Shown here: one piece after another, positions 14,424 through 21,506 of the stretch | Layout of the letters: every line of letters starts with the position of its first letter | Position numbering within the stretch: the first letter of the stretch is position 1 | Virus record (IMG/VR): IMGVR_UViG_3300017746_000095 | Location: 1 to 28,947 of that record | Strand: one strand, 5' to 3' | Length of the DNA stretch: 28,947 nt | DNA from: a virus | Position numbers and translations under genes: made by a program | The notes under the pieces: model-generated | What the model saw: the letters and a program-made list of their open reading frames with translations, nothing else | The model's database searches: none | What the model was told of the DNA's origin: nothing

Positions 14424-14569
14424 TGATAGTATTAAACATAGCTGAATGGATTGCGAACCTACTAATTTTAGGTTTAGCTGGTCTGATATGGTTTGTTGTC
14501 ATATTTGGATTTATGATGTTGATTTCAGTAGCAGTAAGAGGAATTAAGGAGGTAACTAGTGGTGAATAA
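14423..14569 (+). CDS. tiny membrane protein (48 aa)
   Basis: A frame from the TAATG overlap at 14421-14425 to TAA at 14567-14569. One long hydrophobic helix, about residues 10-38 (A-N-L-L-I-L-G-L-A-G-L-I-W-F-V-V), is followed by a short basic and acidic tail. Its end carries AAGGAGG for the next gene. A single-span protein between HTH and SSB genes is unusual; it could affect the host membrane or exclude other phages. Function is unknown. Confidence 0.55.
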   Translation: MIVLNIAEWIANLLILGLAGLIWFVVIFGFMMLISVAVRGIKEVTSGE

Positions 14570-14675
14570 ATATCAAAAGAAAATAGAATCATTCTTCAGT
14601 TTTATGGAAACTATGTTTTTTATTTTAGTTGGAGTTTCAATGTTAAATTTATTTTTTCAATTAATAACAAGATAA
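14562..14675 (+). CDS. tiny membrane protein (37 aa)
   Basis: GTG at 14562, 8 bases inside the upstream gene, with AAGGAGG about 9 bases before it, the strongest site in this stretch. 37 codons to TAA at 14673-14675. A basic start (N-K-Y-Q-K-K) leads to one hydrophobic helix (about residues 11-34). Together with the upstream gene it forms a pair of overlapping single-span proteins. No family is recognised. Confidence 0.5.
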   Translation: MNKYQKKIESFFSFMETMFFILVGVSMLNLFFQLITR

Positions 14676-14684
14676 GGAGTAGTA

Positions 14685-15305
14685 ATGTTTTTACAATTAA
14701 AAAAGAACACACATATAGATAAAACTTTAAGTGTGCAGCTTAGACAAGACCCTATACAAATACAGGGTAAATTGAACAATTTTCAAAAACTAGATTATGA
14801 ATTACCAGTTACTAATATTGGTGATAATTATTCAGCAGAGAAATGGGGTGATAAAGATGCTATAACGTTTAAAAAAGCAGATAATTTTAATTTAAAATGT
14901 AGTTCAGCTTTATATAACAAACTAGTAGACTATTCAAAAGGTGAATTAGTAGACGTCACAATGGTTGCAACTGATAAAGGAGTCACTTACAGGGTTGCTC
15001 CTAGCGTTAGTAAATGGGATAAACCAGTTTATGATGAAGGTGTAACTTCTAAACCTTATGGATATGATTCTGTAAAAAATAGAGATAATGATAGGTCTTT
15101 AGAAATAAAATGGGGAATGGCATTTAACAATGCAACTAGATTATTTACTCATTCAAAAATGCCATATGAAGATAAAATTGAAGCGATAAAACAAATAATG
15201 CCTAAGATGTTTGAAATTGCTTGTTCTATGAAATCATTAACTAGTAATGAGGTTCCTAATGAAATTAAAAAAGTAGAGGAAAATAATGATGACTTACCAT
15301 TTTAA
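14685..15305 (+). CDS. single-stranded DNA-binding protein
   Basis: 206 aa, AAGGAG upstream. The decisive feature is the C-terminus: an acidic, flexible tail ending N-N-D-D-L-P-F, the tip that bacterial and phage SSBs use to recruit replication and repair partners. The N-terminal half (about 1-125) is beta-rich and could form an OB fold, but it is not the canonical E. coli SSB sequence. An additional helical part (about 140-185) precedes the tail. It probably protects phage ssDNA and recruits host replication proteins, which matters as no phage polymerase is visible. The 3' end overlaps the next gene by 20 bases. Confidence 0.75.
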   Translation: MFLQLKKNTHIDKTLSVQLRQDPIQIQGKLNNFQKLDYELPVTNIGDNYSAEKWGDKDAITFKKADNFNLKCSSALYNKLVDYSKGELVDVTMVATDKGVTYRVAPSVSKWDKPVYDEGVTSKPYGYDSVKNRDNDRSLEIKWGMAFNNATRLFTHSKMPYEDKIEAIKQIMPKMFEIACSMKSLTSNEVPNEIKKVEENNDDLPF

Positions 15306-15477
15306 TTCTAGTAAATCAAATGCTAATCTTTTAAGGAGAAGTTTAAAAAACAAAACTACATTAAGAGGGTATATAAGATTCTATGAAGATTTACTTATAA
15401 GGAATAAAATACTACCTAATAGTGGAGCTTATAAAAGGTTAGTGCAGCTCAAAGAAAGGTATCAAAACATATTATAA
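15286..15477 (+). CDS. small basic hypothetical protein
   Basis: 63 aa, ATGATG start with GAGGA upstream inside the SSB tail codons. Strongly basic and helical (L-L-R-R-S-L-K-N-K-T-T-L-R-G-Y-I-R-F-Y-E-D-L-L). Overlaps both neighbours. Such small basic proteins next to SSB genes may bind DNA, but no family is recognised. Confidence 0.5.
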   Translation: MMTYHFNSSKSNANLLRRSLKNKTTLRGYIRFYEDLLIRNKILPNSGAYKRLVQLKERYQNIL

Positions 15478-15839
15478 TGAAAAAAGCTGAAAAAGTTAAA
15501 CTAAATAAACTTGTTAGAGAACTTTGTCTACTTAGAGATAAGCATTGTCTGAGGTGCGGTAAAACTACTGCACTTCAGGCGTCTCACATCTACCCGAAAG
15601 GTAAATTTCCTAAGATGCAGTTTAATCCGGACAATGTTAAGATACTTTGCTTGGGCTGTCATCTTTATTGGTGGCATAAACACCCCATAGAGGCACATAA
15701 ATGGGCAGAAAACACATTAGGTAAGGTAAGGTTAAACAGATTAAAAAAGCAGTCAAATACGATAAATAAAACACTTTGGGATTTTAAAGAAATACAAAGT
15801 AAATTAAAAAAACAAATAGGAGAAACGCAAAATGGCTAA
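15477..15839 (+). CDS. HNH/NinG-like nuclease
   Basis: 120 aa. Two zinc-type Cys pairs (C24, C27 and C58, C61) frame a beta-beta-alpha metal core: A-S-H (H37), N-P-D-N (50-53) and C-L-G-C-H (H62). This pattern, with R-D-K-H-C-L-R-C before it, fits HNH enzymes and lambda NinG (Rap), a Holliday-junction/recombination nuclease. Standalone HNH endonucleases can also be homing enzymes, but its tight placement between SSB and a replication gene favours a recombination or replication role. Catalytic residues look intact. Confidence 0.75.
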   Translation: MKKAEKVKLNKLVRELCLLRDKHCLRCGKTTALQASHIYPKGKFPKMQFNPDNVKILCLGCHLYWWHKHPIEAHKWAENTLGKVRLNRLKKQSNTINKTLWDFKEIQSKLKKQIGETQNG

Positions 15840-16614
15840 AAGATTTATAGACACTAAAATGTGGGATAAGGCTTGGTATAGAAGGTTAGCAGCTAAGAAT
15901 AAATTGATTTGGATATATTTATTAACTAAATGTGACCATGCTGGTATTTGGGATGCTGATTGGGAAGCTATGGAGTTTTTTATAGGTGAACAAATAAACA
16001 TTAAAAATTTTCCAGATGAAATAACAAATAAAATTATTCTTTTAAAAAATAGCGATCAATATTTCATTCCTTCCTTTGTCTCTTTTCAATACGGAGTCTT
16101 AAGAGAGAATAGTAAACCTCATATGAGTGTTATAAAAAGACTTAATGAAAAAGGGTTATTGGATTATTTAGAAACTGTTCCTGGAACTGTTAAAGATAAA
16201 GATAAGGTTATAGAAAAAGTTAAGACTAAAGAATTAAGAGAATCTGAGTTCAGATTGAATTGTTTCAAAGTAGGTAAGGATATAAAGGATATTAAAGAAA
16301 AAACTATAGACTCTTTTATAGATTATTGGACTGAATCAAACACGAACGGTTCTAAAATGAAATTTGAAATGCAAAAAACATTTGATATTAAAAGAAGATT
16401 ATTAAAGTGGGTTCATAACGAAAAAGAATGGAGCATCGATAAAAAAGAAAAAACATCTTTCGAAGGTACTTTCAAGAAAACACCTACAGGACTTTATAAA
16501 GCGTATTGTTCTAAATGTGGTAAAAGAGAAATGCCAAATGATAAATGGCAATTAAAAGAAGGATCTAATTGTTGTAGAGTAGATTATATTTCTGAGAAAC
16601 CTAATAATGTGTGA
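15832..16614 (+). CDS. DnaD/replisome-organiser-like replication protein with C-terminal zinc site
   Basis: 260 aa, 8-base overlap with the nuclease gene and GGAG upstream. The N-terminal 110 residues (W-Y-R-R-L-A-A-K-N-K-L-I-W-I-Y-L-L, C-D-H-A-G-I-W-D-A-D) look like the winged-helix part of phage replisome organisers. A Lys-rich linker (about 118-158) leads to a conserved-looking block with F-I-D-Y-W-T-E, M-K-F-E-M-Q-K-T-F-D-I-K-R-R-L-L-K-W. A small zinc site (C226, C229, C247, C248) ends the chain. It probably recruits host helicase to the origin. The family is inferred from these motifs. Confidence 0.6.
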   Translation: MAKRFIDTKMWDKAWYRRLAAKNKLIWIYLLTKCDHAGIWDADWEAMEFFIGEQINIKNFPDEITNKIILLKNSDQYFIPSFVSFQYGVLRENSKPHMSVIKRLNEKGLLDYLETVPGTVKDKDKVIEKVKTKELRESEFRLNCFKVGKDIKDIKEKTIDSFIDYWTESNTNGSKMKFEMQKTFDIKRRLLKWVHNEKEWSIDKKEKTSFEGTFKKTPTGLYKAYCSKCGKREMPNDKWQLKEGSNCCRVDYISEKPNNV

Positions 16615-16897
16615 TGACGAAAAACATATAATTGATTGGATTTTAGATTCGACTGATAATTCTAGGCAGAAAGCTCTTTTTAGTTCAAGAAAAAAATCAA
16701 TTAGAAGAGAACATAAAAAAATACCCTTAGATGATCAGATAAAATATTGTAAAGAATGTAAATGTTGTTGGATGACTATAACTAGATACATGACTAATAG
16801 TAAGTATATTAAATATCCGAAAGGTCACATGCCCTCAATTGGTAAAAAAAGAGAATTATGTAGAATATGTAAAGGAGAAATAAATGAAAATAGTTAA
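16607..16897 (+). CDS. small zinc-ribbon-like protein
   Basis: 96 aa, overlapping its upstream neighbour by 8 bases. Basic N-terminal half, then C-K-E-C-K-C-C (about 48-54) and C-R-I-C (about 86-89) spaced for a zinc ribbon around W-M-T-I-T-R-Y and K-G-H-M-P-S. Such proteins usually bind nucleic acid or another protein; this one has no further domain. Its exact role is unknown. Confidence 0.6.
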   Translation: MCDDEKHIIDWILDSTDNSRQKALFSSRKKSIRREHKKIPLDDQIKYCKECKCCWMTITRYMTNSKYIKYPKGHMPSIGKKRELCRICKGEINENS

Positions 16898-17324
16898 AAC
16901 AAGGAAAGTAAAGACACCCGAAAGGACAGGTAAAAACGCAGGAATAGATTTTTTTGTTCCAAGCGATTGCAGACCTATGGTTTTAATTCCTGGAACTCGT
17001 GTGAATATACCTTCAGGAATACATGTAAAAATGCCAGATGGATATTGTTTAATAGCTTTTAATAAAAGTGGTGTAGCGTCTAAATATGGGCTTCAAATTG
17101 GTGCTTGCGTTGTGGATGAAAACTATACTGGAGAAATACATTTAAGCTTAGTGAATAATACTTCACAAAATATAGTTATAAACCCTGATCAGAAAATAAT
17201 TCAGTTTTTAGTATTAAAACCTAACTATGTTGATATAGAAGTATTTGAAAAATTAAATGATATATATAAAAAATCAGATTACTTAGAAAGAGGATCAAAA
17301 GGTTTCGGGAGCACAGGAGAATGA
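16884..17324 (+). CDS. dut: dUTPase (trimeric type)
   Basis: 146 aa, the usual length. Converts dUTP to dUMP and pyrophosphate, lowering uracil incorporation and feeding dTMP synthesis. All five family motifs are visible: A-G-I-D-F-F (19-24), N-K-S-G-V-A-S-K-Y-G-L (60-70), G-A-C-V-V-D-E-N-Y-T-G-E-I (73-85, catalytic D78, Tyr81), D-Q-K-I-I-Q-F (102-108) and the C-terminal E-R-G-S-K-G-F-G-S-T-G (135-145). Motif 2 has KSG in place of the common RSS, as in several phage enzymes. Overlaps both neighbours, so part of one transcription unit with the other nucleotide genes. Confidence 0.9.
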   Translation: MKIVKTRKVKTPERTGKNAGIDFFVPSDCRPMVLIPGTRVNIPSGIHVKMPDGYCLIAFNKSGVASKYGLQIGACVVDENYTGEIHLSLVNNTSQNIVINPDQKIIQFLVLKPNYVDIEVFEKLNDIYKKSDYLERGSKGFGSTGE

Positions 17325-17653
17325 AAAACATAATTGAAGAAGCAAATAAAATAGTAAACAAAAGATCAGAGGAAAAAGAAAGACAATATGGACCTTTTAA
17401 TGAAGGTATGGAAAGAGCTGCTAAAATAGCTCAAGGCGCTACAGGAAAAGATATTACAGCTGCAGATATGTATTTAATATTGGTTGCTTTAAAATTATCT
17501 AGACAAAGTTACAACCATAAACAAGATAATTTACTAGACTCTATAGCTTATTTAGGAGCTTTAGATAATTATTATAATGAAAAACAAAACCCATATACTG
17601 ACTCAAGAGGTAGAGAGGGAGAAAGTTGGTGTATAGAAAAAGGAGACAAGTAA
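17321..17653 (+). CDS. DUF6378-like protein, possibly MazG-related
   Basis: 110 aa, ATGA overlap with dUTPase. The pattern E-A-N-K-I-V-N-K-R-S-E-E-K-E-R-Q-Y-G-P-F, then D-M-Y-L-I-L-V-A-L-K-L-S-R and K-Q-D-N-L-L-D-S-I-A-Y is that of a phage family I remember as DUF6378. The all-helical E-E-K-E and D-x-x-x-D-x-x-A-Y parts are reminiscent of MazG-type nucleotide pyrophosphohydrolases. Its place next to dUTPase fits nucleotide-pool work, but catalysis is unproven. The family recall is from memory. Confidence 0.65.
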   Translation: MKNIIEEANKIVNKRSEEKERQYGPFNEGMERAAKIAQGATGKDITAADMYLILVALKLSRQSYNHKQDNLLDSIAYLGALDNYYNEKQNPYTDSRGREGESWCIEKGDK

Positions 17654-18408
17654 TGAAAAAACCATATAACACGACACAGTTAAACCCTGACACATCTTTT
17701 GAGAGACATGTTTATCATAGGGATCAATTTGCTCATTATTTAAGATGGACACATGTTTTAAAGATGGCGAGAATAGGTCAAAAAACTTTAGATTTCGGTT
17801 CTGGTTCGGGTTCTTTAGCAGAGGTATTCTATAGAAATAGATTTAAACAGTCAAAGTATATTGGACTAGAATACAGAGATAAAACGGTTAAAGAAGCTAA
17901 TGAAAAATTTCAAAATGTAGATTGGATAGAATTTTTTCAATGTGATATTGTTAAAGATAATATAGAAAAATACAAAGATGATTGGGATTTCATTACTTCT
18001 TTTGAGGTAGCTGAGCATATTGGTAAAAATAACATTACTAAATACCTCCAACAAGTCAAATTGTTAATGGTAGATAAAACTAAATTTTTATTATCTACTC
18101 CTAATTATGATGAAAAAGTAGGAGCTGCAGGGAATCACACTTACGATTCTGGAGATGGTAGAGGAAAAGCTGTACAAGAGTTTGATCATAAAGAATTAGA
18201 AGAAGAAATATTAAAAAACGGTTTTACGATAGAACAAAAGTTTGGCACCTTTGCTAGTCAGACACATTACAAGCCCTTAATGAACGATTGGCAAAAAAAT
18301 ATGTTTGAAGAATTAGGCAAATATTATGATACTAATTTAATGAGCGTATTAATGGCGCCTATGTTTCCGGAGCAATCTAGAAATTGCTTATGGGTTTTAA
18401 GGAGGTAG
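17653..18408 (+). CDS. SAM-dependent methyltransferase (class I)
   Basis: 251 aa from the ATG at 17653, supported by AAGGAG 9 bases upstream and a TAATG overlap; an earlier frame start at 17626 is unnecessary. SAM-binding motif I is L-D-F-G-S-G-S-G-S (46-54), an acidic residue follows strand 2 (E73), then D98, and E-V-A-E-H-I (118-123) matches UbiE/type-11 enzymes. There is no DPPY/NPPF or PC motif, so it is not a typical DNA N6-A, N4-C or C5 methylase. Substrate unknown; neighbours in nucleotide metabolism allow a modified nucleotide or base. It is probably in the same operon as dUTPase. Confidence 0.8.
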   Translation: MKKPYNTTQLNPDTSFERHVYHRDQFAHYLRWTHVLKMARIGQKTLDFGSGSGSLAEVFYRNRFKQSKYIGLEYRDKTVKEANEKFQNVDWIEFFQCDIVKDNIEKYKDDWDFITSFEVAEHIGKNNITKYLQQVKLLMVDKTKFLLSTPNYDEKVGAAGNHTYDSGDGRGKAVQEFDHKELEEEILKNGFTIEQKFGTFASQTHYKPLMNDWQKNMFEELGKYYDTNLMSVLMAPMFPEQSRNCLWVLRR

Positions 18409-18414
18409 TTTAAT

Positions 18415-19110
18415 ATGATTTATTTTAATTCAAATAATATAGATGATTTATTTTTAAAAGTATCTAATCAGCTTCTTGAAAAAGGTGATTTAATTGCTCC
18501 AAGAGGTATGAAAACCTTAGAACTGCAACATGTTTGGCTTGAATTAACTAATATGCAGAAATGCATAGTTAATTTGAAATCTAGAAAAACAAATAAAAGA
18601 TATTTAAAAAATGAACTAAAGTGGTATTTATCAGGATCACTAAAAATAGATTATATAAAAAAATATTCTTCTTTTTGGGAAAAATTAATAGATAGCAATG
18701 GTACAATAAATAGTAATTATGGAAATATAGCTTTTATGCAAAAACAAAATGGTAAAAGTCAATATGAATGGTGTATAGAATCTATTAAAAAAGATGTCAA
18801 CACTAGACAAGCTATAATAAACTATAATCAACCTAAGCATAAATATGAAAACAATAAGGACTTTGTGTGTACTATAGCACAACATTTTATGGTAAGGAAT
18901 GGAAGATTAGATACTACTGTATTTATGAGGAGTAACGATCTTATATATGGATTAACTTATGACGCACCTTGGTTTTGTTTAATATCTAAAAAAATAGCTA
19001 AAGAAACAGGATTAAAATTAGGAACATATAGACATTATGCTGCTAGTTTACATGTATATGAAAGACATTTTGAAATGATAAACAAAATATCTAATGAAAA
19101 AACAAATTAA
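18415..19110 (+). CDS. thymidylate synthase family, dCMP hydroxymethylase-like
   Basis: 231 aa, strong AAGGAGG. Transfers a one-carbon unit from methylene-tetrahydrofolate to C5 of a pyrimidine nucleotide. Family marks: E-L-K-W-Y-L-S-G (67-74), I-N-S-N-Y-G (98-103), D-F-V-C-T (catalytic C152), M-R-S-N-D-L-I-Y-G (171-179), S-L-H-V-Y-x-R-H-F (211-219). True thymidylate synthases have P-C-H at the catalytic Cys and Asn 31 residues on (E. coli C146/N177), which selects dUMP. Here it is C-T, and Asp183 sits 31 residues after C152, as in T4 gp42 (C148/D179). A dCMP hydroxymethylase is therefore favoured; a thymidylate synthase variant is the alternative. Confidence 0.8.
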   Translation: MIYFNSNNIDDLFLKVSNQLLEKGDLIAPRGMKTLELQHVWLELTNMQKCIVNLKSRKTNKRYLKNELKWYLSGSLKIDYIKKYSSFWEKLIDSNGTINSNYGNIAFMQKQNGKSQYEWCIESIKKDVNTRQAIINYNQPKHKYENNKDFVCTIAQHFMVRNGRLDTTVFMRSNDLIYGLTYDAPWFCLISKKIAKETGLKLGTYRHYAASLHVYERHFEMINKISNEKTN

Positions 19111-19510
19111 TAAAATAGATATATATACATACTCTATGGAATTAGCGAAGATAGCAGCTCTAAGAAGCGAGGATCCTTATGTAAAAGTAGGTTGTTGTGT
19201 ATTAAGAAAAGATAAAAGTGTTGCTGGGTTAGGATATAATGGTGCTCCAAGTGGTATTGAAATTGATTGGACTAACAGAGATAACAGACGTAAGAGAGTT
19301 TTACACGCAGAGGTTAACGCGTTAAGATATGTAAAACCTAACGAATGCCAATTAATAGCATGTACTTTGTTACCGTGTAGATCTTGTATACAAATGATAG
19401 CAGCTTATAATATAAAAATAGTATTATATAAAGATGTCTATAAAAAAGATGAAGCTGCTATTACTCTTTGTAAAGAATGGGATATAGAATTAATTAATAT
19501 AAAGGGTTAA
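19094..19510 (+). CDS. dCMP deaminase
   Basis: 138 aa, starting 17 bases before the upstream stop. Converts dCMP to dUMP with a zinc-bound water. Zinc ligands and catalytic Glu are in H-A-E-V-N-A-L (71-77) and P-C-R-S-C (94-98). The N-terminal D-P-Y-V-K-V-G-C-C-V and G-Y-N-G-A-P-S-G fit the ComEB/T4 Cd family. Length is normal for the short form. If the upstream enzyme uses dCMP, the two would compete for one substrate, as in T4. The stop is followed by promoter B. Confidence 0.9.
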   Translation: MKKQINKIDIYTYSMELAKIAALRSEDPYVKVGCCVLRKDKSVAGLGYNGAPSGIEIDWTNRDNRRKRVLHAEVNALRYVKPNECQLIACTLLPCRSCIQMIAAYNIKIVLYKDVYKKDEAAITLCKEWDIELINIKG

Positions 19511-19524
19511 ATAACTGTATAAAA
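19507..19524 (+). repeat. 18-base element, inverted copy of 13015-13032
   Basis: Reads TTAAATAACTGTATAAAA, matching the - strand of 13015-13032 at 16 of 18 bases, and lies 15 bases upstream of promoter B's -35 box while overlapping the stop of the dCMP deaminase gene. A shared regulator site is possible. Confidence 0.4.
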
Positions 19525-19539
19525 AAATAAATAAACTGT

Positions 19540-19582
19540 TTTACTTCTGCTCGTTTGGACCTATATTCATTACGTGAATACT
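19540..19582 (+). promoter_or_regulatory. promoter B (TTTACT - 16 - TATATT) with GTGAATACT start box
   Basis: TTTACT at 19540-19545, a 16-base spacer, TATATT at 19562-19567, six bases, then GTGAATACT at 19574-19582. Same boxes and spacings as promoter A, with TGTTTTACTT and GTGAATACT identical and 27 bases apart in both. It lies in the only gap of the metabolic block and drives the amidoligase trio. The spacer sequences differ, so the shared parts are likely functional. Confidence 0.7.
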
Positions 19583-19612
19583 AACAATAACAAACAAAAC
19601 ACGGAGTTAAAC

Positions 19613-20587
19613 ATGAAAGGAACATTTAATGTAGATAAAGCTTTTGGCATAGAATTAGAATTATTAGCACCTACAAGGTTGAGCAGGAGAGATATTGTAG
19701 AAGCTTTAAATGAAGCTGATATAACAACAAGAATAGAAGGTTATAACCACGAAACAAGACCATATTGGAAATTAACTAGTGATGCTAGTGTAAATAGTAG
19801 AGAATCAGGTTATAAAGGAGATCTTGAATTAGTTTCTCCAAAATTATATGGTTTTGATGGAAAAATACAATTAGAAAAAGTTTTACAAGTACTTAACAAT
19901 TTGGATTGTAAAGTTAATGTTACTTGTGGAACTCATGTTCATCACGATGTGAGTGACGATGTAACTAAAGATGTAACAAGCGACGAGAATACAGCTTATG
20001 ACTTCTTAAATAGGTTAACTAGAACAGTCATGAAATACGAGCATTTAATTTACAAGTGTATATCTCCTTCAAGGTTAAATAGTATAAATGGTTCATATTG
20101 GACTAAACCAACAAGATTCGTATTGAATGGACATACCTCAAATGTTTATAAAGAAAGTTTAAATAAACGCGTTACAGAGGAATTAAAAAGCGATGTTCGT
20201 TATAGAAGAGTTGATGTACAAAGCACTAGATATTCTGGTTTAAATCTAGTTAATATGTGGACAAGAGGTTCTGTAGAATTTCGTTATCATCAAGGTACTT
20301 TAAACTTTGATAAATTATGGGCATGGATTGTTTTTACTCAAGCTATTGTTAATTCTGCAAGAGAATCAAAAAGAGTAAATTATGGAGCAGTTAAGAATTG
20401 TAAAGATGGTTTTTTTCACTTCAGAAGACATTTAGGATTTATCGGAACTACTTGTACAGAAACTAAATTTTCAAACAAAATGATGATGAATAGATTTAAA
20501 ACTTTTAGCACTCCAGAAATGGAAGAAAAAAGAAGCTATTCTTCATACTACCAGCACGTTCAAAATCAAATACAAAATAGGAGTTAA
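19613..20587 (+). CDS. amidoligase (COOH-NH2 ligase, Amidoligase_2-like)
   Basis: 324 aa from the ATG at 19613, with GGAG 7 bases upstream; the in-frame GTG at 19574 belongs to the promoter box. Motifs follow the glutamine-synthetase-fold amidoligase family (PF12224): F-G-I-E-L-E-L (11-17), D-A-S-V (57-60), G-D-L-E-L-V-S-P (69-76), C-G-T-H-V-H-H-D (105-112), V-E-F-R-Y-H-Q-G-T-L (221-230). Such enzymes are predicted to join a carboxylate to an amine using ATP, through Glu-bound metal. With the next two genes it forms the trio described for this family (amidoligase, glutamine amidotransferase, GGCT-like). Substrate is unknown. Confidence 0.85.
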   Translation: MKGTFNVDKAFGIELELLAPTRLSRRDIVEALNEADITTRIEGYNHETRPYWKLTSDASVNSRESGYKGDLELVSPKLYGFDGKIQLEKVLQVLNNLDCKVNVTCGTHVHHDVSDDVTKDVTSDENTAYDFLNRLTRTVMKYEHLIYKCISPSRLNSINGSYWTKPTRFVLNGHTSNVYKESLNKRVTEELKSDVRYRRVDVQSTRYSGLNLVNMWTRGSVEFRYHQGTLNFDKLWAWIVFTQAIVNSARESKRVNYGAVKNCKDGFFHFRRHLGFIGTTCTETKFSNKMMMNRFKTFSTPEMEEKRSYSSYYQHVQNQIQNRS

Positions 20588-20588
20588 T

Positions 20589-21506
20589 ATGTGTGGATTA
20601 GCAGGAGTAATTATAAAAAAAGAGGATAGGTCTCAAAAGGACTTATCCTCAGTGGTAAGTGGTTTCAAGCGAATGCTGTTATCAGCTAACTCGAGAGGTG
20701 GACATGCGACAGGTTATGCTTTGATAGATAAATATGGAGGTCATACAATAATAAAAAGACCTTTAAATGCTCATAAGTTTTTACGCGATGAAATATCTAA
20801 AGAAGCTCTTAATATTGTTTCTGAAGACATCACTTGTATATTAGGTCATACTAGATATGCAACTTTAGGAAGTCCAAGTAAAAATAGAAATAACCACCCT
20901 ATAAGAACAGGTAATACTATTGGAACTCATAACGGTTCTATACATAACCATAAGTACTTATTTAATAAGTACAATATGGACCGTCATGCAGAAGTTGACT
21001 CAGAAGCTATTTTTAGACTATATGAAACATCTAAAAGTGCAAAAGATTTTTCTGAAAACCGACTACCAACTGTGAGAGGTCGAGTCGCAATTGTTTGGAG
21101 CGACTTAGAATATCCAGAATACGTTTATATGATTAAAGGTAATAATCCATTAGAAATGTTTTATATACCTAGTTTAAATATATACGCATATGGAAGTACC
21201 AAAAACATAATAAAGTCGTCAGGTTGGTTGAAATATGAGCAAATAGATATAAAACCTAATACTATGTTAAGGATAAATACTAAAACATTAAATATTAGAA
21301 CTAAGAAAATAACTCATAAAGAACCTCTACCTAAGAAAAATGTTTATTATGATGATAGTATTGGTGCTTATACTGATTTTAATTACAAAAAAACCGTTAA
21401 GCAGTTTGTTCCTAGGTTTTCTTTTAAAGACAACTTAAGACAGCAAGAGCAGTTGTTTGAACAAATCGCGCCTGACGGCACAAACATAAGGAAGATAAAG
21501 CTATAA
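20589..21506 (+). CDS. class II glutamine amidotransferase
   Basis: 305 aa, AGGAG upstream. The nucleophile is Cys2 after removal of Met (M-C-G-L-A-G). Further Ntn-hydrolase marks: R-G-G-H-A-T-G-Y-A (36-44), G-H-T-R-Y-A-T (86-92), N-H-P (102-104), G-T-H-N-G (112-116) and D-S-E-A (137-140). It releases ammonia from glutamine. There is no synthetase or phosphoribosyltransferase domain, so the ammonia must go to another protein, most likely the adjacent amidoligase. The C-terminal 60 residues are basic and unassigned. One-base overlap with the GGCT-like gene. Confidence 0.9.
   Translation: MCGLAGVIIKKEDRSQKDLSSVVSGFKRMLLSANSRGGHATGYALIDKYGGHTIIKRPLNAHKFLRDEISKEALNIVSEDITCILGHTRYATLGSPSKNRNNHPIRTGNTIGTHNGSIHNHKYLFNKYNMDRHAEVDSEAIFRLYETSKSAKDFSENRLPTVRGRVAIVWSDLEYPEYVYMIKGNNPLEMFYIPSLNIYAYGSTKNIIKSSGWLKYEQIDIKPNTMLRINTKTLNIRTKKITHKEPLPKKNVYYDDSIGAYTDFNYKKTVKQFVPRFSFKDNLRQQEQLFEQIAPDGTNIRKIKL

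Noticed and set aside
19574-19612. GTG start for the amidoligase
   Set aside because: Same box as at 13093; the ATG at 19613 has GGAG at good spacing and the added residues are low-complexity N/T/K/Q.
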